Of a stretch of 64,000 nucleotides of DNA, positions 11,331 to 23,468 are shown in pieces. Numbering within the stretch: position 1 is the stretch's first letter; every line of letters starts with the position of its first letter. Made by a program: the position numbers and the translations under genes. The DNA comes from Anagrus nilaparvatae (taxonomy: Eukaryota; Arthropoda; Insecta; Hymenoptera; Mymaridae), in NCBI GenBank assembly GCA_022575985.1, contig JAKSXM010000107.1:4402001-4466000 (forward strand), read 5' to 3'. The notes beneath the pieces were generated by a model, which worked only from the letters and a program-made list of their open reading frames with translations, was not told the DNA's origin and did no database searches.

Positions 11331-12868
11331 AAAGGCTATGCCCGGATCTATATAGTGAATCGGCCCACGAAAGATATTTAAAAACTAATTGTATTAGGTC
11401 AAAGTACACCTAAAAAAATAGGATCCTAAAATTTTCAGACCCTCAGATGCCTTCAGCTCTGATTGGCAGCCTAATAATGACAAAAAAAAAAGTAAATTTT
11501 TAACGACTTTTTAGTCGTCTTTCTGATACTCCCGTGGTAAAACGATTCTGTCAAAATGATCTTGCGACCTCTCATTCAAAAGGTTAGACGATATACTTTC
11601 AGATAAAATTACTTTTGAAAGTGATTTTAGGGCATCCTTTTGATTGGTAGACCATAAACCGTCCAAAATAAATTTTTTTTCTTCTTAAATTTCAACTTTG
11701 GCAGCGATTTCAAAAAAATTGAGAGATATGCCCATTCTATTTTTTTTTTTAACTAATAAAAAATAAAACAAATTTTCATTTGCGACCATCCGCGCTCAAA
11801 AATATTTGGGGCAACATGGTCAAATACTTAAAAAACTGAAATAACTTTTGTTTTTAATTTTGCGATTTTTCGAAAAAGGACCCCGCAAAAAGAGTCTCCA
11901 TGGAGAAAAATGTATACAAAAAATCTTTTTAACATAATACATTTTTGGAATAAGCGTCCCAAAAAACATGAGTATGTAGTTCAATTTTCATTTTTCGAGA
12001 AAAAAAATTTTTTTCACTTCTTTGGGTGCTTATGGGGGCGCTGGGGGCAAATTGGCTAATTTTATTGCATTTCTTTAGCCATATTTGGTTTTAGCACCAC
12101 AAAAAAACCCCATACCGGGGGGTCTACCCTCTGGTACATGATTTTTTTTTTGTGTGCCTGTGTAATAGAGCTATGGAGCTTTCAAGCTCCGTAGCTGCCA
12201 AAGTTGAGACTTTGGAGCTTTGTGTCCATGGAGACATTTTTTCAGAATAATAAAATCTGAAACATACAGAAAATTCACCTAATTTGATCGAACGGCCATT
12301 TCCTATTCATTTGTGCGGGGTCCTTTTTCGAAAAATCGCAAAATTAAAAACAAAAGTTATTTCAGTTTTTTAAGTATTTGACCATGTTGCCCCAAATATT
12401 TTTGAGCGCGGATGGTCGCAAATGAAAATTTGTTTTATTTTTTATTAGTTAAAAAAAAAATAGAATGGGCATATCTCTCAATTTTTTTGAAATCGCTGCC
12501 AAAGTTGAAATTTAAGAAGAAAAAAAATTTATTTTGGACGGTTTATGGTCTACCAATCAAAAGGATGCCCTAAAATCACTTTCAAAAGTAATTTTATCTG
12601 AAAGTATATCGTCTAACCTTTTGAATGAGAGGTCGCAAGATCATTTTGACAGAATCGTTTTACCACGGGAGTATCAGAAAGACGACTAAAAAGTCGTTAA
12701 AAATTTACTTTTTTTTTGTCATTATTAGGCTGCCAATCAGAGCTGAAGGCATCTGGGGGTCTGAAAATTTCAGAATCCTATTTTTTTAGGTGTACTTTGA
12801 CCTAATACAATTAGTTTTTAAATATCTTTCGTGGGCCGATTCACTATATAGATCCGGGCATAGCCTTT
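11331..12868. mobile_element. Foldback element B, near-perfect 1.5 kb hairpin
   Basis: Arms 11,331-11,887 and 12,314-12,868 are inverted copies that appear almost identical over about 555 bp (for example AAAGGCTATGCCCGGATC at the left tip and GATCCGGGCATAGCCTTT at the right). A loop of about 425 bp lies between. The few visible differences (such as CCCTCAGATGCC against GGCATCTGGGGG) imply recent formation or gene conversion between arms. No coding frame. A diverged copy at 6.2-6.4 kb shows it is a family. Confidence 0.9.
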
Positions 12869-12963
12869 CAGATTAGAACGGAACAAAAACGATCATTTTT
12901 GTCTAAAATTTTAGGTAAGTAAATATTATTCATATTTTTTAAGGTATATAACGTAAACTTATA

Positions 12964-13497
12964 TTAAGGAGTTAGGAGGGTAAATAGAAAATTTGAGTCA
13001 ATATCCACATTACCGACGCTATTTTTTTTTAATAATTTGCAGTTTAAAATAAAATTAGTCGTAAAAATATTAAAAAATGTGTTTATTATGTAATATTATT
13101 GCAAAAAAAAGTTATTTTAATTTTATAAATTATGAAAAAATATTATTATTTTAGGTTATGTTACTTACTAAAACTTGGTTTTTACCGAATAATTAATGAT
13201 TGAATGTGGTAACCTAGATAAAATAAATTGGAAATATAATCTTTGACAATTTATTTATGATATTAAATTAGTTTCATCTCCCTGTGTCATCACTATCATA
13301 CTTTTTGTAAGCTCCAAATATGAATTTCCATAAGAGCAATGTTAAACTGCCTATTTTTAATTTGCAATAAAATGAAAATTAATGTGGTAACAAAGGTAAA
13401 ACAAAGTTCTATTCAACTTTAAAAATGTTTAAATTTAATAATTTTCCAGTTTCACTCAGTTCTGTCATCATTTTTATTTACCCTCCTGACTCCTTAA
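12964..13497. mobile_element. TTAA MITE D
   Basis: Begins TTAAGGAGTTAGGAGGGTAA and ends TTACCCTCCTGACTCCTTAA, an inverted pair with one mismatch. The interior (13,200-13,480) resembles 57,195-57,430: AATAAATTGGAAAT, CTCCTGTGTCATCA, AGCAATGTTAAAC. No ORF. Confidence 0.8.
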
Positions 13498-13642
13498 TAT
13501 ATGAGTAATAAATGGCCATTTTAGACTCACGCCGATCTTAAATTTTCCAGTTTCATTCAGTTCTGTCATCATTTTTATTTACCCTCCTGACTCCTTAATA
13601 TATGAGTAATAAATGGCCATTTTAGACTCACGCCGATCTTAA
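13441..13642 (+). repeat. 101-bp tandem duplication across the end of MITE D
   Basis: 13,441-13,541 and 13,542-13,642 are identical except CACTCAG against CATTCAG. The unit includes the right terminus of MITE D plus about 44 bases of flank, so the element's right end is present twice. Confidence 0.95.
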
Positions 13643-13850
13643 ATCTACAGAGACGTGTCGTCTCGGGACGCAAGTTTGAACGACACCTAGATATACGAGA
13701 ATTTTCTCTTCCGTTTCACAGACTGGCACGCTAATGTAGTCTTTTAAGAGAAAGTTTATCATATTCGAGAAGTTCGAGAGATTCGATTCGATCAGCGGCG
13801 GTACTTTTAAAAAAATTGTGTATAAACTTAAGGTGACTGCCTATATGAGA
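13643..13850 (+). other. Unexplained island of higher GC content
   Basis: Stands out from its AT-rich surroundings: GAGACGTGTCGTCTCGGGAC, CGACACCTAGATATACGAGA, TTCGAGAAGTTCGAGAG, ATCAGCGGCGG. It resembles an insect 5' leader or promoter-proximal segment but has no clear TATA, no long frame and no visible exon after it. Confidence 0.3.
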
Positions 13851-13928
13851 AGTATAATACGAATAGAGAGATAATAATAATAATAACAATTAATAGTAGA
13901 AAGGGATAGAAAAAAATGAATGAGATCT

Positions 13929-14535
13929 TACAACAACAAAAACATTTACATGTAAAATTGACGCAAGTTTGCTATACGTGCTTGTATTTTGGTCTTTGTT
14001 TTTAGGTGTAAAAAATTTTCACTGCTAAAGTTTTAAGATCTGAAAAACTTTACGCAAGTTTTAAATATTTAAAAAATATATTTTATTTAAATTTGCTGTA
14101 TTGAAAATTACCAATTATTATCTAAAGCGAATTGTCCCTTAATTAATTCATCTTACAATTATCAATAATTATTTAAAAAAACTTGTCAGGCCGTTAATTA
14201 ATTATGAAAAATGCTTTATTTTGCAAATTTTGTAAATTAATTTTCAAATTTTCAACTATTTTTTTTTTGGCGGCTTGGCAAGTTTTTACAAATAATTTTT
14301 GATAATTGTAAGTTGGATTAATTAAGGGACAATTCGCTTTAGATAATAATTGGTAATTTTCAATACAGCAAATTTAAATAAAATATATTTTTTAAATATT
14401 TAAAACTTGCGTAAAGTTTTTCAGATCTTAAAACTTTAGCAGTGAAAATTTTTTACATCTAAAAACAAAGACCAAAATACAAGCACGTATAGCAAACTTG
14501 CGTCAATTTTACATGTAAATGTTTTTGTTGTTGTA
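13929..14535. mobile_element. Hairpin element E
   Basis: Two 265 bp arms, 13,929-14,193 and 14,271-14,535, form an inverted repeat with very few differences, separated by a 77 bp AT-rich loop. Arms start TACAACAACAAAAACATT. No ORF. It would extrude as a long snapback structure. Confidence 0.92.
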
Positions 14536-17224
14536 TTTAAATATACTTTGATTTTTTAAATCCTGAAAGCCTTAGCTGCTAAAAGCAACCTTCAGAAGGA
14601 GACCTCATTAATGGAATAACTTACAAACCTTTGTTCACATAATAGTTTAAACATTTTTTAAAACATTTATAATAAACTGTATTGATTGTGAGTCAGTTAG
14701 GTAAAATTTCTTTCAACTAGTAAAAATTATTATATTAATTTTAAAAAAATATTTAGCTAAGCTCTAATAAGATAAAAGTTTTTTTTCCTATTCACTATAC
14801 GCATATAAAAAATTAGTAAATATAACCAAAACTATCTAAAGGAATAGCCCAATATTAATAAACCTCGATAAACTTTAGACCAAAATAGCACAAATTCGTT
14901 AAATAAATGAATGAATTTATAAAATAAATAACTATATAGGACAAATAAAAAATTTTTAGAAATTTGAAACTTTTAGAAAATTTTTGAGATCTATAAAACC
15001 TATTTTCAAAATTTTTTGTTAAATAACTAAAAAAATTTAATTTAACAATAATTATTAATTTGTATTTACAAAACTTTTTTTGCGTCAAAAATATACTGTA
15101 GGACTCTAGTTTACGAAAATTAAACTAGTGTTTTTTAAATAAAGATTTTAAAAAGCAGCAGCAAGTCAAGTTGTGTTTTGCAAAAACATCAAAAGTACTC
15201 TTCTACGAAACAGTCTTTAAGTATTCACCAAGGTGTCTTTAAATAAACCCTTAGGTTCTACAATATCACGATTCTACTAATATTTTGCATAAACATTATA
15301 TTTGAATAAGAAGAAACACTAAAACTATTCCCAAAAGTAAAATTTCAACTTGAAAAATAAAATTTTAAAATAAAAATAAACTTTTACAGATAAATAAAAT
15401 AAAATAACATTTAATAAATTGCATATCATCTTAAAATGACAGCTTAAATATTCTTATAAACTCTGGCTTTTGGATAATAGGAAAAAGATTGCAACAGAAT
15501 ATTTTTATAAAATTGTTGACAGAATATGAATTATAAATTATTTATTTGAAAATTTTATTTTTAGTTGTATTCAAAAATCTCATATTAAACTAAAAATTCA
15601 TGAAATTTAAAATAGAAAAAATTTTTATTTTTTAGTTGCCCTAGATTCCCTATAAAGACATAATGCAGTATATAATAATAATAATAATAATAATAAATAG
15701 GATATGAGGAATATATTAAGCAATATTGTACGTGTGTATGCTATTGAGCTTTAAGATTCGCTAAAGGAAGAAGAAAAGTACTTTACTGTATAACACGTTT
15801 CATGAATTTTTTTCATAAAATTTTAAAATGAATTTTAACATGTGCAAAGTCAAGGTGGTATTAACTTTATACATAAGTAAATATTCTGCTTCCTTTTATA
15901 TTTTTCTGTCATATTTTTGTAAAAATTTACTAAAAATTAAATAATAATTATAATTTATTTCCTGTAGATAAACATAATCAGAAAAGCTTTCGAATTCTTC
16001 CACATTCTAGAAGAAAATGCTGCCCCAGAATCTTTAGTAGTCTGAAGATTCGTATTTGCCCAATTTAAACTTTTTGAAAAATAAGAGTATTTATACTAGA
16101 CTGAATACCATATTTTTAGAGATTTAATAAGAAAAAAAAACTGTTTTATAATTCAGGTTTGGAAGTGTCTATATACTCCGTAATAATATGCCAAGTTCAT
16201 TTGAATTCTATACGACAAGAGCTCATGAAATGCATTATATACGTATGTACGTATTCACCTTATATGCAAATATCTTCTTTGGATTGTTACGTCGTTTCTA
16301 TATGCTCAGATGCCAAAGTAAATATTATAGTAAGATAATGAAAGAGAATTTTATTTTGAAATAAATAAGTTTTTTTTTTATTTAAGTCGAAATTGTTAAT
16401 TTAATATTATTAAGCAAATGTTTAATCAAATACTTGTTAATTTAATTTGAAATTAAAAAAAAAAGCTATTTTATTATGTAAATTAAAAGCTTATTTAATA
16501 CAAAATCAAATACATGCACAGAAAGGAACTTTGAATTGAATCTTTCTTAATAATTTAATATTTTAAGCTATATAAGCATAGAAATGTATTTTATATGTAA
16601 ATCTTACTTAACACAGTGCAAATAATGTTTGATGATAGTTTAACATGATAGTACTTAAAATTTCTTAAGTACAAGAGCTTTAATATTAGTTTCAAGAATA
16701 CTAAGCATCTTGTGGAAAATAAATTACCTTTGAATTATTCAACTGTTTATATCGTCATAAGATATCAATGATTTAATCTTTTGTGGCAATCTTACAGTCT
16801 CTGTTATATAATATTTTAGGTCTTCTTGAAATTGGTTCCCTGCATTTGGAATGATCAGATATTTAGATCAGATAATGGAATTCCGCTAACTAAATTTTTC
16901 TCTTTGCGGCAAATGGATTTTTTTCAATGATTTACTTATATTTTTATTTAATTCACTACTTTAAATATTTATGAAACACTTTCTAGCAAGGGCGTTTGAA
17001 CCTATTATGTTTTAATGTTTTGTAATATTGAAAAAAAATATTATACCAATATTTTGCAGAAAAATTTAAAATCTTACGCTCAATTAATTTTATTTAAAGA
17101 TACACTGAGAAAAATATATAATTTTCACAATGAATCGTATTTCTGCGATTTTTTATATGCAGCCACAAGCTCTATATTTTTAATTTCTTTAAACTATAAA
17201 AAGTTTAATCTTTAGCTAATTCAC
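14536..17224. other. AT-rich spacer with a TAA microsatellite
   Basis: No gene recognised. A TAA/ATA repeat of about eight units lies near 15,672-15,698. The translated frames are low-complexity K/N/F/I/L peptides typical of AT-rich noncoding DNA. Confidence 0.5.
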
Positions 17225-17949
17225 TTAAGGGTACCTTCTCCCAGTTTTGAGTAAAAATGCCGTGATTTTTCAGATCAATTTTCTCAAAAAGTTTATTGCA
17301 TATTAAAAAGATTTTTTTACAGCTGTTTTATACACTTATAATGAACACAAAAAAAATTTTTTTTTCATTTTTTCTTTTTTTACATATGAGAGATGGCGCT
17401 GAAGTTAGTGCCTAAAAAAAAAGTTCCAAATCGGCCACATCATAACTCGGTTTAGGATCGTCGGGAATAAAATAAAAAACACCATAAAGTACATGAGTTT
17501 TTGGTGGTACTCCTCTAGGATATATGAAAAATATTGAAAATTAAAAAATTTATGAAGGTAAATAGAAAAAAGTCGAAATTTGACCGTACTTTAAGCCTCA
17601 AAACGGAGCCTACAGGCCAAAATAATCTTCCGATTAGATTTATCCTAGAGTAGTACCTGTAGAATTTAATAATAAATCGATTAAAAAAAAAAATGGAAAT
17701 TGGAGGAGTAGTTTTTTTGTTATCGTGTGGGCAATTTTCAAAGAGTTCGTTTTGAGAAAAAGGCGTTTAAAGTTTCGGATCTTGTATTCTTACATAGTAA
17801 TAATTTCACTTTTAGGCGCTGTCATTTCTTTATTATTTGCGGGATTCATTTGCAATTTTTTTTCCATATTCTTGAATACTTTCTGAACACAAATCAATTT
17901 AAAAAAAAAATTGATTTTTTATTTCAAAACTCAGAGAAGGTACCCTTAA
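17225..17949. mobile_element. TTAA element F
   Basis: Begins TTAAGGGTACCTTCTC and ends GAGAAGGTACCCTTAA. The similarity continues for about 12 more bases (AGTTTTGA). The interior has a GC-richer stretch (GGAGCCTACAGGCC, 17,600). The 132-codon frame on its plus strand is F/L/K/I-rich with no recognised motif and crosses the element end, so I do not call it a gene. Confidence 0.85.
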
Positions 17950-18772
17950 ATTATACCTTCATAATTTTTTATATTTATTTGTTTACTATAAAATTATTAA
18001 ATAAAAAATTATTAAATAGAAAATATATTAAACTTTTACTTCTAGATTTCATTTTAGCCCAAAGAAGCCCATATTACATTACAAGTGGGACTAAATTTAT
18101 TATATTATATTACTCTGGAATCTAATTTTACCCTCAGGGTTTAACTTTAGTATTAAAATTTCATTTTGTCCACAAAGAGCCCATTTTATACTTAAATGCG
18201 TTTTGCTATAAACAGTATAAACTATATCAGATTTATTTGAAAAAACAAGAGTTGAATATTTTAAGGTAAATTATATTAAATTTCTACAATTGCAGTCAAA
18301 GTTTTATTTTTTAATTTTCTTTACATTTTAAATCATTTGTAATCGTTTTACAGAATAAAATATAAATTTTTGTGGCACAGTGAAATTCCGCTTGTCGGAA
18401 GTTTATTTTTTTTTTTCATTAAAATAATTATTTTCTAGAATAAAAAAGAAAAATTTTTTTAAATTTTAAGGAATTTTCAAAAAAAAATAGCCTAAAGATA
18501 CAAAAACATAACAAAGTATAGCATGTTCATTTGTTAATATTTATTCTCGAATTTAGTATAATATGAAAAATTAAATTTATTAAAAAAGTAATTATAAGTA
18601 TAAATATTACAGATTGATCACACAATCTTTTCAAATAACGAAATATTAAAATCTTCGTTATTTGAAAAAAGAAATAAAAGAGGATATATTAATTTTTTCA
18701 GAAAAAAGTTTAGAAAATTTTGAAGATAAAGTAAGTATCCCGTGTAGAAATGAAATCCTTAAAACTTACTGG
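17950..18772. other. AT-rich spacer
   Basis: No gene or bounded repeat seen, apart from a local inverted pair near 18,635-18,670 (TTTTCAAATAACGAA against TTCGTTATTTGAAAA). Confidence 0.4.
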
Positions 18773-19497
18773 GGGGCTGGGACTTATCCGCCAAACGGAT
18801 AATAAACTGATCAGTATGTCACGCTTTTTTTCATCAGTAACTGATTACACATGCGCACAAGTGGTAATAATATTTTTTTTATTTTAGTGAAAAAATGAAA
18901 ATTTTCAGTCATAAAAACATTTTTCTCCATCTCCAAAACCCCCGGGTATTGTAGAAACTTCTTTTTTTTCTTCATATTTTTCCTTTCGCCATCTTGGAAA
19001 ATCAGAAAATACGTTAAGGTAAAAAATTGAAAATTGTCATCAATATAAACGTTTTTCTTAACCGCTAGAATCCGCAGATAATGTTGAATTTTTTTTTTTG
19101 GTCCGCCATCTTGGAAAATTGGAAAATGCGTCAGGGTGAAAAATTGAAAATTTTTATAAATATAAACGCCTTTCTCAACCTTGAAAATCCCACGGTAATG
19201 CTGAAAGTTCCTTTCTTGGAAAATTGGAAAATTTGGAAAATACGTTAGTGTGAAAAATTGAAAATTTTATAAAAAAGTATTTATTTTATTTGATAAGATA
19301 CTAATTATTTTCTAATTATAAAGCAAAATTCATAACCTTATAAAAACAAAACTAAAATAAAAATATATTATAACCACTTGTGCGTATGCGTAATCAGTTA
19401 CTGATGAAAAAAAGCGTGACATACTGATCCGTTGATTATCCGTAATACGGATCCGTACGGATAATAAAATTAGTTATACGGATCCGTCCCAGATTTG
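18773..19497. mobile_element. TIR element G with ATCCGT palindromes
   Basis: Left end CTGGGACTTATCCGCC and right end GGATCCGTCCCAG. The inverted similarity continues through CAGTATGTCACGC and CATCAGTAACTGATTAC to CACAAGTGGT (about 90 bp). The right side has additional ACGGATCCGT palindromes absent on the left. The interior (18,985-19,270) contains three diverged copies of a segment of about 110 bp with CCATCTTGGAAAATTGGAAA. No ORF. Confidence 0.85.
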
Positions 19498-19839
19498 ATA
19501 CTTAGCTTCCCTTCCAGCTGGGATCTTTTTATGTTATTTTATTCGATAGGAAAAATAAAATTTAAATTATGAATTTAAGTATAGCCTATTGATTAATAAG
19601 ATAATTTTTGCCTATAATATTGTTTCCTAATTCATGTGTATTCCTGATGCTTGTCAACCAAACATACACTTATGTAACGCATAATATAAAAAAATAAGCA
19701 AATACACGATCCATAATTTACTGTGAGAGCCAATTAAGATAAAAGCAGGTATTTAAGGAACTTGTACTTTAGAGATATTAGTAATTCAAGTAGCTGTATT
19801 TCAAAGATTAGTATATCAGGTTCAAATGCAAGCGGATTA

Positions 19840-20165
19840 TCAACATTTATTACTATTCGAATTTTTATTACTTACCGAAGCCAACTCAAGACGCAGTAAT
19901 TTCATAGCTGGTCTTTTCAAAAAGCCGGTTAAAGTTTTTACAAAAGCCGAACGAACCCTCTTGTCTTCGCCCGGATAAACTTCCTGAATTATACCTTTTC
20001 GCCACATGTTTCTAGGAGTCAAATTATCATATATAATGACGACATCACCCGTTTCTAAATTTTTTGACTTGTTGGTCCATTTTTGACGATTTATTAAGGT
20101 GTGAAGAAACCATTGTCTCGTTACATTCACACCATTTCTAGCAGTCGCGCGAGTTGGTATATTTC
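19840..20165 (-). pseudogene. BEL/Pao retrotransposon polyprotein, C-terminal fragment
   Basis: The minus-strand frame contains VTRQWFLHTLINRQKWTNKS, then LETGDVVIIYDN, PRNMWRKGIIQEVYPGEDK and RPAMKLLRLE. This is the C-terminal DUF5641-like domain that follows the integrase in BEL/Pao elements: W-x-x-G-x-I/V-x-E-x-x-P-G-x-D, then a K-T-x-T-G and RP-x-x-K-L end. A stop interrupts the frame just upstream, and no reverse transcriptase or integrase part was found to the right. It is a relic with 3' sequence running toward 19,500. No LTR boundary could be defined. Confidence 0.8.
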
Positions 20166-20385
20166 AAGGAGGGGGCTTCCCCTAAGCTTCAACTCTACAA
20201 ATTATAATTACATTAAAATAATTACAATAAAATGTACGACAAAACCATCAAGTTGCGAAATAATAAAATAATATAAAAATATAACGTGGCAAAGCCAAGA
20301 AAAGACTACGCGCGGCAAAGCTCACCTGTGTCAAGGAGCAAAAGTACCAAAGAAACTATAATTTTTTAATGCCTGAAACAAACAA

Positions 20386-20841
20386 GTGTGCGATCATAAT
20401 TCTGAACTAAGAATAGTAATAGCAGGAGTACCCCAAGGATCAATCCTTGGGCCTGTTCTATTTATATACTTTATACATGAAATACCAAAAACTGATAAAA
20501 CACAATTAGCTCTGTTCACTGATGACGTGGCAATAATTTTTGAGAAAAAAATGTAGCTATAGACAATGAGCATAAAAGTTTTGAGTTAATTAATTCATAA
20601 GTATTTCAATGATTGGAAAATAAAAATGAATGCAGCCAAAACAGAGCTCATTGTGTTTAGCAGAAAATTACAAGAAGAAAAAAATTATATTTTTATTGAT
20701 AACGTGGAAGTTAAACCAACAAATTGTGCAAAATACTTTAGCATATTATTAGACAAAAGGCTAACTTTCACAAAACATACTTATCAAATACGTTCTAAAG
20801 GCTGTGCTGCTAAGTTTTTATTATATAATCTTCTATTCTGA
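20386..20841 (+). pseudogene. Non-LTR (Jockey-like) reverse transcriptase relic
   Basis: One reading frame carries the RT palm motifs [14 protein letters not shown], then [10 protein letters not shown] (the usual FADD box, here FTDD), FNDWKIKMNAAKTELIVFSR, and AKYFSILLDKRLTF. The order and spacing fit the fingers/palm/thumb part of a LINE RT. In-frame stops at TAG, TAG and TAA between the FTDD and thumb motifs make it a pseudogene. The endonuclease and 3' tail are missing. It abuts a copy of the 'ccctaaat' repeat immediately downstream. Confidence 0.85.
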
Positions 20842-21090
20842 TTCCCTAAATGGGCATTATTCTAGGTCCCTAAATTAAAAATATTCTAAGTCCCTAAATT
20901 TGAATTATTTGCAATATTATTAGATTAAGTCCCTAAACCGAAATTATTCTAAATTCCATTTGACCTTCTCCTCCTTAAATTGGACATATTTGAATCCCAC
21001 CCCTTAAATTGGACACTTTTGTCCTCCCCCCCTTGTTTTTCAAATATCCAGGGTACCCTCTCCCTATAAACATGTTCCATGTTAAAAATG
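20842..21090 (-). mobile_element. Relic of element C next to the RT pseudogene
   Basis: Complementary C-family units: 'ctaagtccctaaat' five times, then CCCCTTAAATTGGACA units, then CCCTCTCCCTATAAACATG and TTCCATGTTAAAA. The TTAA terminus is missing. Confidence 0.8.
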
Positions 21091-23468
21091 AGAGTAATCA
21101 AAATTGGTTTGGTTAACTTGCAAGGTTGCTGCGTTATAGTGACAATTACCAAAAAATCCTGTTCAATAATATTGAGCCGTGTGACTATTGGGCATGCACT
21201 ATTATTCACAAAGAACAATAATGACGATATCTCAAAATTGGAATACAGTCGTTGAAGGAACACAAATTTTTTGACTAGTTTCTTCTTTGTAATTATTACA
21301 CTTACTTAAAAAAAAAATTTTTTTTGATTGATTGCTTTTAAACTTTTTAATATGAAAAGGCAAATAAAATGATCTTGATGGTATAAATAGTGAAAAAAAG
21401 AAATTTTTTTTTTTAAGCCACAGAAAATCTATAAAATAGATAAGTGAAACAATCATTTGATACAAAAAAAAAGAGAGAACAGTATCGTAAAGGGAATACT
21501 TAACCTGCAACAACGTTTAAAGTAAAAGAAAAAAGTACATAAAAATAAAATAAGACGACGATTTTCTGAATCAAGGATATTTCCCATGAGATACAAATAA
21601 AAAAAGTAAAATAAACGATTTCTTAGTCACCTATATATATTTAGTTGTATAAGTTATTGAATTTCCAGATTAACTTGTACACATAAATCCTTAAGAAACG
21701 CAAAATTTATTGCCATTTTAAAAATAAAGCTATTTTACAAAATTAAAAAATAAAAGAATATTTAATTATAATTTTCAAGTAATAATTCGCCCTTATTTTC
21801 TTTTATATATTTTGAAAGATGTCAGTCTCACTGATTATTCTATTATTTTCATTCTACCTTTTCATATTACTTTTCTTTTATAAATAATTTTTACGCTTGA
21901 AGAAAATTTCTTTTTATTCAAATAAAAATAATAAAAAATATTTCTGAATTTAATTTCTTTCTTGAAGTAGCTAACCGACGGTTTTGGAGTATGTTTTCAA
22001 ATAGAGTTATTTTTTTAATTTTTTAAATCGTTAAAGATTTTGAATTCAAAAGTTTTTACTCCTTCACCCCCTAAAATCAATAAAAACTTGATTAAATGTG
22101 TAATTATAAGATAAATCTAATGCTCAATTAATTATTCCAGCAAATTAATTTGCAATACAACGTTTAGTAAATAAACTTATCAAACATTCGAAGAATTAGT
22201 ATTCAAGATGTAAACCAAAATGCATAATTTAGGGTAGCTTAGGAATTAACCTCTAATTAAAAACGTATTAGTAAAATCAATAAGTAAAGAAACTGATTGA
22301 TGTTATTTTAAAATCTAACAATAAAAAAATTCGAATTTTCCAGTATTGGATTTGTAAAATCGTTAAATTTATTACTGCTGACTCGAATAAAATTTTTAGA
22401 TAAAAATCAAACTAAAATCTAAAGTATTATGTCTCTAGAATCTTTCTTATAAATATTAAACAACTGATTTATTTTTTTTTTTTAACAACGCTTTTATTTT
22501 TGACGTTTTCTTCAAGTGCATTAAAGCAATTATTCTTCGTTATTCATAAGTTTTATTCGTTTTAATTTGCAATGTTTGCAATTTTATTGTGAAGGGGAGA
22601 GAAAGCTTTTCTGGGGTATTTTTATTTTATTTTATTTCTTGCGTATGTTTATCAAAAGTTGATCAAAAGTTTAACTAAAATAATTATTTTTTGAAAGAAT
22701 TAGCCAAACTATTCAAGCTATTAACAAGCAAAATTTTGCTAAATAAATTTCAATTAAAATTCTACAGTCAAGTTAAATTTTACCCGAGACCTTTTATAAA
22801 CAATGAAATTGTTTATTACTCGTATTTAAACTTTGAATTATAATTTAATAATAATTATAAACGTACTTCAAATTGATATTAGTTTCGTTCACATTGTTCA
22901 AATAATTACTAAAATACATACTTTTTAAGTTATAACATACTTTATTAACTCATATATGTAAAATAATTAATGACAATAGAAAATTAAATCAAATAACAAA
23001 ATTACGTATAAACGGTTTTAATATGTGAATATTTACTATTTTGAAGTATGCTCAAGAATATTTGAAATATATAGAGGCGATTCTTTTTAAAATTGAATAC
23101 CCCCCTTGCCCAAAATTTGATGAAACGTAGATCATGGATGATTTCAAATAAGACAGAAAAAAGTTTAGTTTTTTATGGTAGTGATTCTCTGCAAAGTTTT
23201 TAAAAATCGTGATGGTCTTTTCTTCTTTGTTTTGATTAGTGACAACTTTTTAGACAATGAAATTAAAAAAATTTATCATTAACTTGTTTTTATTTAAAAT
23301 TTTTTGATTTTAGATTCTTCACTCGTAAACTTTGAGAGTCTGTCAAGAGCAGTTAACTTTTTAAATACAATAGAATATTAAATATAATATTAGCTAAGCT
23401 CTATATTTTGTTAATAATTCTCAAAACATTGGTATTTATTTGATTATTATACCGGTGGTTTCAAAGTA
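21091..23468. other. AT-rich spacer, no gene seen
   Basis: Frames here are low-complexity and lack motifs. No tandem or inverted repeat of note. Confidence 0.4.

Noticed and set aside
13770..13800. Heat-shock element from TTCGAGAAGTTCGAG
   Set aside because: TTCNNGAA is present once but the third unit is out of register, so the consensus is not met.
17727..18125. 132-codon frame on the plus strand
   Set aside because: F/I/L/K-rich translation of AT-rich DNA, no ATG needed for its start, and it runs across the right end of TTAA element F.
19500..19839. LTR of the BEL/Pao relic
   Set aside because: No second copy of this segment and no TG...CA boundary could be found in the window.
21232..21513. 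93-codon minus-strand frame with hydrophobic stretches
   Set aside because: Composed of poly-T/A derived F, S, K and I; no motif and no neighbouring exon.
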